Assembly (NCBI RefSeq): GCF_007833165.1
Contig: NZ_VOBQ01000018.1
Location: 102,571-166,570 of the forward strand
Source of the DNA: Caenimonas sedimenti
GTDB lineage: Bacteria; Pseudomonadota; Gammaproteobacteria; Burkholderiales; Burkholderiaceae_C
DNA: 64,000 bases
Direction of reading: 5' to 3'
This document shows, one piece after another, positions 26,103 to 34,770 of this stretch (the stretch's first letter is position 1; every line of letters begins with the position of its first letter). Both the position numbers and the translations under genes were made by a program. The notes beneath the pieces were generated by a model. It had not been told where the DNA came from. It searched no databases and saw nothing but the letters and a program-made list of their open reading frames with translations.

Positions 26103-27268
26103 AGGCGCCAACGGGCAGCATCGGCCCGGCCGCATCGGGCGGCCTCCTGGCACTGCTGGCCGCCGGCCTGTTCGGTCTGTCGACGCCGTTGGTGCAACTG
26201 CTGGGCAAAGGCCTCGGTCCGTTCACCACGGCCGCGTTGCTCTACGCAGGAGCGGCCGTGGTCGGCGCCACGTTGCGGCGGGGCACCGAGCGCGAGGCCC
26301 GGCTCACGCGAGCCGATGCGCCGCGCCTGGCCGTGGTCGCGTTCCTCGGTGCGGTCGTGGGCCCGGTGGCGCTCGCCTGGGGATTGCAGCGGGCGAGCGG
26401 CGCCGGCGCCTCCCTCATGCTCACGCTCGAGGCGCTGTTCACGGCACTGCTGGCATGGTTGCTGTACGGCGAAACCATGGATCGCCGCGTCTGGGCCGCC
26501 ATGCTGCTGCTGTTGGGTGGTGGCGCGCTGCTGGCATTCGAGCAGGCGACCGCCGGCAGCGGGCAGATCGGGGGCCTGCTGGCGGTGCTGGTCGCCACGG
26601 CGGCCTGGGGCGCCGACAACACGGCGTCCCGCGCGTTGGCCGACCGGGACCCTGGGCAGGTCGTGATGGCCAAGTCCGCCTTGGGAACAGCCGCCACAAC
26701 CGCCCTGGCGGTGGCCGTGGCCGAGCCCCTGCCGGCGGCGGGCGCGGCCCTGGGCCTGCTGGCCATCGGCGCGACCGGCTACGGCTTGTCGCTGCGCTTC
26801 TACCTGCTGGCGCAGCGCAGTTTCGGCGCGGCGCGCACCGGCTCTGTGTTCGCCTGCGCACCCTTCATCGGCGCGCTGGGCGCGGTTGCGCTGGGTGATC
26901 GCAGCGGTGGCTGGATGATGGCCGCGGCCGGCTTCCTGATGGCCGCAGGCGTGTTCCTGCATCTCCTGGAACGGCATGCGCACGAGCACCAGCATCACCA
27001 CATGTCGCACGAACACGCCCACACGCACGACGACGGGCACCACGACCACCGGCATGACCCGATGCCCGCCGGCGCGCACAGTCATCCTCATGTGCACCGG
27101 CCCACCCTGCATGCACATCCGCATGCGCCGGACCTGCATCACCAGCACCGGCACTTGCGCCCGGGTGGCTTGTCGACGAGCGGCAACCCGTGCCGCCCAC
27201 CAGGAACCGCGCATTCAGGCCCTGCATCGAGTTGGTGGCGACGAGTTGTTCGCGCTTCAGGCCGTTGA
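26099..27268 (+). CDS. EamA/DMT-family transporter with His-rich tail and aberrant C-terminus
   Basis: A 389-residue inner-membrane transporter. Two EamA repeats give ten predicted helices (about 8-285). Residues about 291-340 are an extraordinary His-rich cytosolic tail (HEHQHHHMSHEHAHTH; DDGHHDHRHDP), suggesting metal sensing or transport of a divalent metal or metabolite. Related transporters usually end shortly after a HHxHxH block. Here the frame runs on for about 35 residues (LRPGGLSTSGNPCRPPG...) of unrelated composition, antisense to a superoxide dismutase remnant. The extra tail probably came from a rearrangement that removed the native stop. Residues 1-340 appear intact. Confidence 0.82.
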   Translation: MKAPTGSIGPAASGGLLALLAAGLFGLSTPLVQLLGKGLGPFTTAALLYAGAAVVGATLRRGTEREARLTRADAPRLAVVAFLGAVVGPVALAWGLQRASGAGASLMLTLEALFTALLAWLLYGETMDRRVWAAMLLLLGGGALLAFEQATAGSGQIGGLLAVLVATAAWGADNTASRALADRDPGQVVMAKSALGTAATTALAVAVAEPLPAAGAALGLLAIGATGYGLSLRFYLLAQRSFGAARTGSVFACAPFIGALGAVALGDRSGGWMMAAAGFLMAAGVFLHLLERHAHEHQHHHMSHEHAHTHDDGHHDHRHDPMPAGAHSHPHVHRPTLHAHPHAPDLHHQHRHLRPGGLSTSGNPCRPPGTAHSGPASSWWRRVVRASGR

Positions 27269-27390
27269 TCTGGAATCCTGGTCCAGGGCCGACAGCTGCA
27301 TGTCGATGGCGTTGAGGCGATTGACGGCGCCGCCGTAGTTGTTCTGGTGGTGGCTGCGTACCAGCTGTTCCGAGACAAGCCATGACTCCT
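27225..27390 (-). pseudogene. remnant of an Fe/Mn superoxide dismutase-family gene
   Basis: On the minus strand two consecutive frames give conserved SOD-family pieces: SEQLVRSHHQNNYGGAVNRL continuing NAIDMQLSALD (27373 to about 27283), then after a frameshift GPGFQINGLKREQLVATNSM (27284 to 27225). I recall segments like NNYGGAVKRLNAI and INGLKREELIATNSM from betaproteobacterial SOD-like proteins. Similarity stops abruptly after NSM, where LLHE would be expected, and there is a stop (TAG) upstream of the first block. This is therefore an internal scrap, truncated on both sides and frameshifted. Confidence 0.6.
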
Positions 27391-27520
27391 AACTGGGCAA
27401 CGCCCATGATCAGGAGCAGCGCTTGGATGCATTGCGCATCTTGGCGGCGGGGGGTCTGCTCATTCCCCCGATGCGGCGGATTATAGACGGCGTGTCCACG
27501 ACCGGCTAAGGTCGGCGCGC

Positions 27521-28453
27521 ATGAACATCCTGAAGACCTGGACGAAGGCGCTGCTGGCGATCCTGCTGGTGGGTCCGGCGGGCGCGGGCGCCGTCGACAT
27601 CCGCTTCCAGCCCGTGGCCGACGGCGTCTATGCCCACATCGGTGACATCGGCCCGAGGACAGCCGCCAACGAGGGATTGAACGCCAACATCGGGCTGGTC
27701 CTCACGCGCACCGGCGCGATCCTGATCGACAGCGGGGCCACCCAGGAAACGGCGCGCCAGATCGAGGAAGCCGTCCGCGTGGTCACGGCCAAGCCGGTGC
27801 GCTGGGTGGTGAACACCGGTGGCCAGGACCACCGCTGGCTGGGCAACGGCTACTTCGCCGGGCGCGGCGCGGAGCTCATCGCGCATGCGGCCGCGGTGCC
27901 GGACATGCGCTCCCGTGGTGGCGATCAGCTGGCCGCGCTGCGTGCCTTGCTCGGCGCCAAAGCGGACGGAACGGTGCCGGCCCTGCCGACGCGCTTGATC
28001 GGCACGGCGGATGCCCGTGTGGAGCTGGATGGCGTCGAAGTGCAATTCCGCCATCGTGGCGGCGGGCACACGCCGGGCGACCTGATGGTCTGGCTGCCGC
28101 AATCGCGCGTGCTTTTCGCGGGGGACATCGTCTACGTCGACCGGATGCTGGCCGTCTTGCCCGTTAGCAGCACGCGCAGCTGGCTGGAGGCGTTCGCTGT
28201 CGTGGAGCAACTTGCGCCGGCCCGGATCGTCCCCGGCCATGGCCGTGTGACGGACCTCGCGCTCGCCCGCCAGCACACCCTGGCCTACCTGCGAAATCTT
28301 CGGGCGCACATGAAGAAGGCCGTCGACGCGAACACGGAGATCTCCGAGGCGATCAGGAGCTTCGACGTGAGCCCCTTCGACCGCCTGGTCAATGCGGCGG
28401 AACTGCACCCCGGCAATGCCAGCCGGGTCTACCTGGAAATCGAACGCGAATAG
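27521..28453 (+). CDS. exported MBL-fold hydrolase-like protein with altered metal site
   Basis: A 310-residue periplasmic protein with a signal peptide (1-24, AGAGA-V). The metallo-beta-lactamase fold is recognisable: strands ANIGLVLTRTGAILIDSG, the second-site region GGGHTPGDLMVWLP, LFAGDIVYVDRM and the final His in IVPGHGRV. The first metal motif, normally THxHxDH, reads NTGGQDHRWLGNG: both His of HxH are replaced by Gly-Gln while Asp-His remain. The protein may bind one metal or act without hydrolysis. Similar proteins occur near quinoprotein and thiosulphate systems, but no such genes are adjacent. Confidence 0.82.
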   Translation: MNILKTWTKALLAILLVGPAGAGAVDIRFQPVADGVYAHIGDIGPRTAANEGLNANIGLVLTRTGAILIDSGATQETARQIEEAVRVVTAKPVRWVVNTGGQDHRWLGNGYFAGRGAELIAHAAAVPDMRSRGGDQLAALRALLGAKADGTVPALPTRLIGTADARVELDGVEVQFRHRGGGHTPGDLMVWLPQSRVLFAGDIVYVDRMLAVLPVSSTRSWLEAFAVVEQLAPARIVPGHGRVTDLALARQHTLAYLRNLRAHMKKAVDANTEISEAIRSFDVSPFDRLVNAAELHPGNASRVYLEIERE

Positions 28454-28540
28454 GCAGCTGGCGCCAGCTCGGCGTAAGAAGGCTTCCATTTTTCTGTTGT
28501 CCAGCGGATCCGGTGTGCAGTGAGTGACTAGGATGGGTCC

Positions 28541-28762
28541 ATGCCATCGCAACGCATCGTGCTGCTGCTCCTGCTGCTCGCCAGCCCCTGGCCGGCACTG
28601 GCCTGTTCGCCGTGCCGGACCATGGTTTTCGCCTCGGTGTTCGACTCCCACTTCACACTGCGGCTGATGTTGGTGGTGTTGCCGGTCGCCCTGCTCGTCC
28701 TCCTGGCGACCTGGCTCTATCGAACCACGGAGTCGAGGCATGACGATGCCCATGTCCGGTAA
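28541..28762 (+). CDS. small membrane protein
   Basis: A 73-residue protein with a hydrophobic N-terminus ending in a Cys pair (LACSPCRTM), which could be a signal peptide or anchor, a second transmembrane segment (LMLVVLPVALLVLLATWLY) and a short charged tail. Unknown function. It overlaps the DUF2243 gene by 23 nt, so the two are likely co-translated and may work together in the membrane. Confidence 0.65.
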   Translation: MPSQRIVLLLLLLASPWPALACSPCRTMVFASVFDSHFTLRLMLVVLPVALLVLLATWLYRTTESRHDDAHVR

Positions 28763-29219
28763 CCGCAGGCCACTGCTGGCAGCCGGCATCCTGATGGGGG
28801 CCGGCCTGGGCGGGTTTGTGGACGGCATCGTGTTCCACCAGATCCTGCAGTGGCACAACATGCTGTCCGGCTGGCTGCCGCCCACCAACCTGGTCGACGC
28901 CAAGGTCAACATGTTGTGGGACGGCATCTTTCACGCCTCCGTCTGGGCCATGACGATGCTGGGCCTGTGGATGCTGGTTCGCGCCGGCGGCCGGCGCGAC
29001 GTCTCCTGGTCCGCGGGCACGTTCTGGGGCGCGTGGCTGCTGGGCTGGGGGCTGTTCAACTTCGTCGAGGGGGCGATCGACCATCTTCTGCTCGGCATCC
29101 ACCATGTCAACGAATACGCGCCTTCGCCCCTGACTTACGACCTCCTGTTCCAGGCCTCGGGGGTCGTTCTGGCGGTGCTCGGCTGGATGGTGATCCGTTC
29201 AGCCCGGCGGCAAGCCTGA
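28740..29219 (+). CDS. DUF2243 membrane protein
   Basis: A 159-residue protein with four transmembrane segments. It has the conserved DUF2243 features: GAGLGGFVDGIVFHQILQWH near the N-terminus and WGLFNFVEGAIDHLLLGIHH in the third segment, with several membrane-embedded His residues that could bind metal or heme. The function is unknown. It overlaps the small membrane protein gene upstream and converges with the DUF1501 gene after 12 bp. Confidence 0.85.
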   Translation: MTMPMSGNRRPLLAAGILMGAGLGGFVDGIVFHQILQWHNMLSGWLPPTNLVDAKVNMLWDGIFHASVWAMTMLGLWMLVRAGGRRDVSWSAGTFWGAWLLGWGLFNFVEGAIDHLLLGIHHVNEYAPSPLTYDLLFQASGVVLAVLGWMVIRSARRQA

Positions 29220-29231
29220 CGCAGCAGGGCG

Positions 29232-30377
29232 CTAAGCCCGCAGGAGCCCCGCCACCGGCTTGCCGCGCACGGCCTCGGGGAACAGCGCACGCAGCACGCG
29301 TTCCGGGTCGAGCCTGAAGGTCTCGGCGCAGGCGGACGCGAGCAAGGCGTCGAGCCCCAGGGTCGGCTTCAGGTCGCGCCCTTCGAACAGGTTGGGCGGC
29401 GCGAGCCCTGGCCAGTCGGCCAGGATCCGGCCGCCGTGCACGGCGCCGCCAAGCACCATGGCCGCGGAGGCCGTGCCATGGTCGGTCCCGCCGGTGCCGT
29501 TCGCGGCGACGGTACGGCCGAACTCCGTGGCCACGACGACGACGGTCTGCTTCCAGGCGTCGCCCATCCCCTCGCGCAGCGCGCCGACCAGGCCATCGAG
29601 CCCCCGCAGCTGGAAGGCGAGGCGCGCGTTCTGCCCGCTGTGCGTGTCCCAGCCGCTGGTCTCGATCATGGCGATGCGCGGCCCGTCCGCGCGTGCCAGG
29701 AAACCCGCGGCGATGCGCCCGAGGGCTGCGCCGTCCTGCCGCCCGCCGCCGCCCATGCCCCCGCCCGCCATGCCGCGGGCCTCGAGCGCGGAGGTCCAGA
29801 GCGGCTGCAGCTGCGCATCACGCGCGTAGAGCTGCTCGACGCGCATCAGCAGGTCCTCGTTGGCCTGCGGCAGGGTGGACTGCGCATAGGTGGTGACCGG
29901 CGCCGCGCCCTGCAACGCCACGGGCACCGCGGACGAGAAGGCGATCGCATCCTTGCCGCTGCGGGGCAGCAGCCCCAGCAGGCGGTTCATCCAGCCATCC
30001 TTCAACTGGTACGGCGCTTTGCCGCCGGTTTCCAGCACGTTCTGGCCGTCGAAGTGCGAGCGGTCGCGGTAGGGCGATGCCACCGCATGCAGGAAGGTGG
30101 CCTCCCCCGCGCCATAGAGCTCACGCAGCTTGGGCAGCTCGGGATGCAGGGCGAACGTGCCGTCCAGCTTCAAGGCCGCCGACGCGTCGATCGCCAGCGC
30201 GCCCCGCTGGCCCGCATAGGCAGGCTCCGCGTAGGGGATGACGATGTTCAGGCCATCGGCCGCCCCGCGCTGGATGATGAAGATGAAGCGCCGCTCGGTC
30301 GCGGCCTGCGCGAACAGCACGCGTGGTGCGCCCAGCAGCGTGGCGGCGCCGAGAAAGCTGCGTCGGTCCAGGCTCAT
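29232..30377 (-). CDS. DUF1501 Tat-exported protein
   Basis: A 381-residue protein of the DUF1501 family (alkaline-phosphatase/sulfatase-like fold). The N-terminus DRRSFLGAATLLGAP is a Tat signal. Seen: FIIQRGAADGLNIVIPY, the conserved SHFDGQNVLE, GWDTHSGQNARL and FGRTVAANGTGGTDHGTASA, which include the likely metal ligands. It follows the DUF1800 gene after 4 bp; this two-gene pair is very common in proteobacteria and the proteins are presumed to act together in the periplasm, but the substrate is unknown. Confidence 0.93.
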   Translation of the reverse strand: MSLDRRSFLGAATLLGAPRVLFAQAATERRFIFIIQRGAADGLNIVIPYAEPAYAGQRGALAIDASAALKLDGTFALHPELPKLRELYGAGEATFLHAVASPYRDRSHFDGQNVLETGGKAPYQLKDGWMNRLLGLLPRSGKDAIAFSSAVPVALQGAAPVTTYAQSTLPQANEDLLMRVEQLYARDAQLQPLWTSALEARGMAGGGMGGGGRQDGAALGRIAAGFLARADGPRIAMIETSGWDTHSGQNARLAFQLRGLDGLVGALREGMGDAWKQTVVVVATEFGRTVAANGTGGTDHGTASAAMVLGGAVHGGRILADWPGLAPPNLFEGRDLKPTLGLDALLASACAETFRLDPERVLRALFPEAVRGKPVAGLLRA

Positions 30378-30381
30378 TTCC

Positions 30382-31743
30382 TTATCTCCTCAGGAACTCG
30401 GGGGAAACCAGCAACAGCGCGAGCGCGGTGCCGCTACTTTCGGCGCGGGCAATGGCGCTCGCGGTGGCCTCGCTCAACGCGCCGGGCAGCACACGGGGCG
30501 CGAGGCTGCGCGCGTCGATGCCGGCGCCTGCCTCCTGGACCAGGCCTTGCGCGACTTCGACCCGGCGCATCAAAGCATCGGGCGCGGCCCACGTAGCGGC
30601 CAGGTCGTTGTAGCCCGCCGGCGAGCCCGGTCGCCACACCGGTTGTCCCAGCTGGGTCATCAGGGCGGCCGCGCGCGCCGGCGGGACCGTGCTGCGGCCG
30701 AGCGCGCGCAGGCTGGAAATCGTCCAGTCCCAGGGGGACTTGAATTTCGCGCTGGCGGGCTGCCAGGCCAGCGGCGATGCGATGAGCTCCCGGTAGACGC
30801 TGGGCAGATCGCCGCCGGTCCGGGTGAAGGTGTCCGCCAGCTTCTGCACCAGTGCCGCCGGCGGCTCGTCGGCGACGAAGTGGCGGGCCAGTTTGCGTGC
30901 GATGTGCTGCGCGGTCGCCGGCGCGGCGACCAGGTCGCGGATCACGGCTTTGGCCTGCTCCTCGCCGCCTTCGGCGTAGACGCGGCCGAGGACCGTGCGC
31001 GCCCCGGGCTCGTGCAGTGCCGGCACGAAGCGGAACGTCGCGCCGGTCGCGGCGCCGGCGTCCCCCGGCAGCGTCCAGCCGGTGAGCGCGCGAGCGAACT
31101 CCGTCACGTCTTCCTGCGTGTAGCCGCTGCGAACGCCCAGCGTGTGCAGTTCCATGATCTCGCGAGCCAGGTTCTCGTTGAGGCCGCGCGCGCGTTGCTG
31201 CCGCTCTTCGGAACGCGCGCCCATGGGGCTGCGCGGGCCGATCGATTGGGCCTGGTCCAGGAACAGCAGCATGGCCGGGTGCCGCACGGCGGCCAGGAGC
31301 AGGTCTTCGAAGCGGCCGAGCACGTGGGGGCGGATCGCATCGGCCTCCATGCTGCCGGCCACGCCGATGATCAGCGGCTTGTCGACGGACACGGCGAAGT
31401 GGTTCGACCAGAAATGCACCAGCCGCTCGACGAAGGGCGTGGCCGTCTGCAATGCGCTGGCGGTGCGCGCGCCCACCGCCGCCACGTAGTCCGTGCGGCC
31501 TTCCCGCAGGTAGGCCTCGCGGATGCCGCTGCGCTGGCCTTCGGGCGCCTGCCGCACCGAGCGCTGCATCGTGTTCCAGACGTCCACCAGCGCGGGCGTG
31601 CGCCGCAGCGGCTTCCAGGCGGCCGGCAGCGGCTCGTAAGCCTCGAGTTGCGACAGCAGCCAGCGTTGCGGATCGGCCGGCGGCGCGTCGTCCGGCCGGG
31701 CGCCGAGGCCGAAGCGGTTGAGGGCAAGGGCGGAAGGTGTCAT
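30382..31743 (-). CDS. DUF1800 family protein
   Basis: A 453-residue protein of the DUF1800 family, partner of the DUF1501 gene. Hallmarks are ALNRFGLGARPDD at the N-terminus, the HFWSNHFAVSVDK segment and NLAREIMELHTLGVRSGYTQ with the conserved ELHTLG, then the FRFVPALHEPG and GDLPSVYRELIASPLAW regions. The ATG at 31743 is chosen; upstream in-frame sequence to 31866 is not family-like and overlaps the kinase gene end. There is no typical Sec signal, so export may depend on the Tat-targeted partner. Confidence 0.92.
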   Translation of the reverse strand: MTPSALALNRFGLGARPDDAPPADPQRWLLSQLEAYEPLPAAWKPLRRTPALVDVWNTMQRSVRQAPEGQRSGIREAYLREGRTDYVAAVGARTASALQTATPFVERLVHFWSNHFAVSVDKPLIIGVAGSMEADAIRPHVLGRFEDLLLAAVRHPAMLLFLDQAQSIGPRSPMGARSEERQQRARGLNENLAREIMELHTLGVRSGYTQEDVTEFARALTGWTLPGDAGAATGATFRFVPALHEPGARTVLGRVYAEGGEEQAKAVIRDLVAAPATAQHIARKLARHFVADEPPAALVQKLADTFTRTGGDLPSVYRELIASPLAWQPASAKFKSPWDWTISSLRALGRSTVPPARAAALMTQLGQPVWRPGSPAGYNDLAATWAAPDALMRRVEVAQGLVQEAGAGIDARSLAPRVLPGALSEATASAIARAESSGTALALLLVSPEFLRR

Positions 31744-31837
31744 GGGGGCTGATTCTTCCAGCTTGGGCGGCCGGTGCGTTGTCCGGCATGTTTCGAACGG
31801 GTGAAGCGGGTCGAGCGACCCGGCCCGCGCCGCCGAC

Positions 31838-33172
31838 TCAGGCCGGGGCCAGTTCCAGCGTGGCACAAAGGCCGCCGCCGTCCCGGTTGCGGATCACGAG
31901 CCGGCCGCCGTGCCGGAGCGCCACTTCGCTCGCGATGGACAGGCCCAGGCCCGCACCTGGGGAGGTGCCGCGCGAGGGGTCCAGCTGCTCGAACGGCCGC
32001 AGCACGCGTGCGATCTCGGATTCGGGGATGCCCGGGCCGCGGTCCATCACGTGGATGCGCACCACGCCGCCTGCCGCCTCCACCGCCAGCTCCGGCGCGG
32101 CCGCATGCACGACGGCGTTGCGCAGCAGGTTCACCAGGGCGCGCCGCAAGGCGGGCGCGTGCGCCTGCACGATCAGCCCGGTCGGCTCGGGGTGCGGGAC
32201 CGCCGCGCCCAGCGCCTCCACGTCCTCCACGGCCTGCGCCAGCAATCCGTCGAGGTCGACCGGCTCCAGCGGCGCCGCCTCGCCGATGCCCCGCAGGTAG
32301 TCCAGCGTGCCCTGCACCATCTCCTCGAGCTGGCGCAGGTCGCGTGCGAAGGACGTGCGGCTCTCGGGGTCGGGGAGCAGCTCGGCGCGCAGGCGCAGCC
32401 GGGTGATCGGGGTGCGCAGGTCGTGCGAGATCGCGGCCAGCGACTGCACGCGGCCTTGCACGTGCTCCTTCAGCCGCGCGTGCAGCCGGTTCAGGACCTC
32501 CGCCGCTCGGCGCACTTCCGGCGGGCCCGCTTCCGGCAGCGGCGTGGCGTCCAGCCCGGTGCCCAGGGCTTCCGCGCCCACGGCCAGCTGCTCCAGCGGA
32601 CGCAGCACCAGGCGCATCGCCAGCACGACCAGCAGCGAGGTCACGACGCCCAGCAGCACGAAGGGTCCCAGCAGGCCCTCCGTGCGGAAGCGCGACTGGC
32701 CGACTTCGACCTCCGCCTGCACCAGCTGCCCGTCGCCCAGGCTCGTTCCCAGCACGATCCTGAGCCCGTGGGTGCGGCCTGGCGGGCGCGCCCGCTGCAG
32801 CGGGCCGCGCGTGGCGACGACGGAAACCGGACGGCCCGGAAGCCGCCGGGCCCACACGCCCCGTGCCACGGCCAGGACTTCGGGTGGCGCGGCCTCGGGC
32901 TGCGGCACCGGGTTGAGCCGCAGCAACGGGTAGGGCAGCGCGGCTGCGACCGCCGCCCGCTGGCCCGGCGGGACGGCGTCGATGACGGCCACCAGGTCCG
33001 CGGCGCGCTGCACCTGCAGCACCAGGGCCGCCTGGCGCGCACTGGCCGCGCGGTCCGACAGCGCCCACCACAAGCTGGCCGCCTGCGCCGACAACAGGCC
33101 CGCGACCAGCAGCAGGAGCAGGCGCGCCCGCAGCGGCACGCGGGCCCAGGCCCGGCGCAAGCGTTCAAGCAT
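31838..33172 (-). CDS. two-component sensor histidine kinase (EnvZ-like)
   Basis: A 444-residue inner-membrane kinase. Transmembrane segments lie at about 14-34 and 165-188, flanking a periplasmic region; a HAMP linker follows (LEQLAVGAEALGTGLDATP). HisKA has phospho-His in SLAAISHDLRTPITRLRLR, and the ATPase motifs are NLLRNAVVHA, HVMDRGPGIPE and GAGLGLSIASEVA. The ATG at 33172 overlaps the response regulator gene by 8 nt. The sensed signal is unknown; the sensor region is Arg/Pro-rich with no recognisable ligand pocket. Confidence 0.92.
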   Translation of the reverse strand: MLERLRRAWARVPLRARLLLLLVAGLLSAQAASLWWALSDRAASARQAALVLQVQRAADLVAVIDAVPPGQRAAVAAALPYPLLRLNPVPQPEAAPPEVLAVARGVWARRLPGRPVSVVATRGPLQRARPPGRTHGLRIVLGTSLGDGQLVQAEVEVGQSRFRTEGLLGPFVLLGVVTSLLVVLAMRLVLRPLEQLAVGAEALGTGLDATPLPEAGPPEVRRAAEVLNRLHARLKEHVQGRVQSLAAISHDLRTPITRLRLRAELLPDPESRTSFARDLRQLEEMVQGTLDYLRGIGEAAPLEPVDLDGLLAQAVEDVEALGAAVPHPEPTGLIVQAHAPALRRALVNLLRNAVVHAAAPELAVEAAGGVVRIHVMDRGPGIPESEIARVLRPFEQLDPSRGTSPGAGLGLSIASEVALRHGGRLVIRNRDGGGLCATLELAPA

Positions 33173-33911
33173 CCGGCGGCACCGCCTGCACGTCGGCGTC
33201 CAGCACATAGCCGCTGTTGCGCATGGTCTTGAGCAGCCGGCCTTCGCCCGCATCCCGCAACCGTTGCCGCAAGCGGTACACCTGCAGGTCGATCGAGCGG
33301 TCGTTCGGCTGGAGCTCCCGCCGGTGCGCCAGCTCGACGAGCCGCTCGCGCGGCAGCACGGTGCGCGGGTGCTGCAGGAAGACCGAAAGCAGCCGGTATT
33401 CCGCCGCCGCGAGCGGCACCATCACCCCGTCGTCGTGCCGCAGTTCGCGCGATTCGGTGTCCAGCCGCCAGTCGCCGAACCGCAGCTTGCCGGGCAGTTC
33501 CGAACCCGGCGCGCTCACGGGCTGCGCCGGCGCGCGGCGCAGCACCGCACGGATCCGCGCGACCAGCTCACGCGGTTCGAACGGCTTGCTGACGTAATCA
33601 TCCGCGCCGATTTCGAGGCCCACCACGCGGTCGATGGCCGAGTTCAGGGCCGTCACCATGATGACGGGGACGCGGGTGTGCTCGCGCAACCAGCGCAGCA
33701 AGTCCAGGCCGCCCTCGTGCGGAAGCATGACGTCGAGCACCACCAGGTCGATGCGATGCTCCTGGAAGCGAGCGCGCATTTCCGCGCCGCCGGCCGCCAG
33801 CAACGGATGCAGGCCGCTCGCTTCCAGGTACTGGTGCAGCAGCTGCCGGATCTCCGGATCGTCGTCGACCACCAGCACGGTTTCGGCCGGGGCGGGCGTG
33901 GCGCTTGTCAT
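33165..33911 (-). CDS. OmpR-family response regulator
   Basis: A 248-residue regulator: receiver domain (about 12-125; VLVVDDDPEIRQLL, acceptor Asp in LVVLDVMLPHEGG, GADDYVSKPF) and a winged-helix DNA-binding domain (about 145-240; LAAAEYRLLSVFLQHP, NDRSIDLQVYRLRQRL, TMRNSGYVL). It is the first gene of the kinase pair and should be phosphorylated by the kinase at 31838. ATG at 33911; the upstream 100 bp before yebC may hold its promoter. Confidence 0.95.
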   Translation of the reverse strand: MTSATPAPAETVLVVDDDPEIRQLLHQYLEASGLHPLLAAGGAEMRARFQEHRIDLVVLDVMLPHEGGLDLLRWLREHTRVPVIMVTALNSAIDRVVGLEIGADDYVSKPFEPRELVARIRAVLRRAPAQPVSAPGSELPGKLRFGDWRLDTESRELRHDDGVMVPLAAAEYRLLSVFLQHPRTVLPRERLVELAHRRELQPNDRSIDLQVYRLRQRLRDAGEGRLLKTMRNSGYVLDADVQAVPPDA

Positions 33912-34005
33912 GGCCGGATTGTCACCGGGACGCCAGGGCTCAGACGGCCGGCGCTACAAGCCTGCTACATGCGCTTCACATGGGCCGCGGCGTCCGCCGC
34001 CGACG

Positions 34006-34719
34006 TCAACCCGCCAGCCCCACGAACACGTTCTGCACGTCGTCGTGGGCGTCGATGGCGGCCAGGAATGCTTCCACTTCCTGCAGTTCCGGCGCCGACA
34101 GGCTGGCCGGGTCGACCGGATTCCTGGCCTTGTAGCCCAGCTTGGCGGACAGCACCGTGAACCCGTGCGCCGGCAGGGCGCGGCTGACCAGGTCGAGATC
34201 GGTGGCGTCGGTCAGGAACAGCGTCGTGCCCTCGTCTTCGCCCGGCTCGAATTCCTGCGCGCCGGCTTCGATGGCGGCCAGTTCGGGATCCGCACCCGCC
34301 TGCGCGGGCTCGGCCTCGATCATGCCGACGTGATCGAAGTCCCAGGCGACGGAACCCGAGGTCCCGAGTTGCCCCTTGCGGAACAGCACCCGCATCTCCG
34401 GCGCCGTGCGGTTCACGTTGTCCGTCAGGCACTCCACCATCAGCGGCACGCGGTGCGGCGCGAAACCCTCATAGATCACGTGTTCGAAGTTCACGGCCTC
34501 GCCCGTGAGGCCGGCGCCCTTCTTGATGGCGCGGTCCAGGGTGTCCTTGGGCATGGAAGCCTTGCGCGCCTGCTCCACCACGAGGCGCAACCGTGAATTG
34601 CTCGCGGGGTCGGCGCCATTGCGCGCGGCGACCATGATGTCCTTGACCAGCCGCCCGAACAACTTGCCCCTGGCGTCGGCGGCCTGCGCCTTGCCCTTTG
34701 CTTTCCACTGCGCGCCCAT
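34006..34719 (-). CDS. YebC/PmpR family protein
   Basis: A 237-residue protein of the TACO1/YebC family, first described as regulators of gene expression and more recently linked to translation of difficult (proline-rich) stretches. Hallmarks are [50 protein letters not shown] and [17 protein letters not shown]. The N-terminus has WKAKGKAQ where the usual YebC sequence is WxxIKxRK, suggesting the divergent second paralogue found in many betaproteobacteria. The ATG at 34719 fits the family start; 17 additional in-frame residues to 34770 are unlike it. Confidence 0.9.
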   Translation of the reverse strand: MGAQWKAKGKAQAADARGKLFGRLVKDIMVAARNGADPASNSRLRLVVEQARKASMPKDTLDRAIKKGAGLTGEAVNFEHVIYEGFAPHRVPLMVECLTDNVNRTAPEMRVLFRKGQLGTSGSVAWDFDHVGMIEAEPAQAGADPELAAIEAGAQEFEPGEDEGTTLFLTDATDLDLVSRALPAHGFTVLSAKLGYKARNPVDPASLSAPELQEVEAFLAAIDAHDDVQNVFVGLAG

Positions 34720-34770
34720 GTCGAATGTCCTGAAGGAAAACGGGGAGTTTCCCAGATTCTCCAGGGGCAT

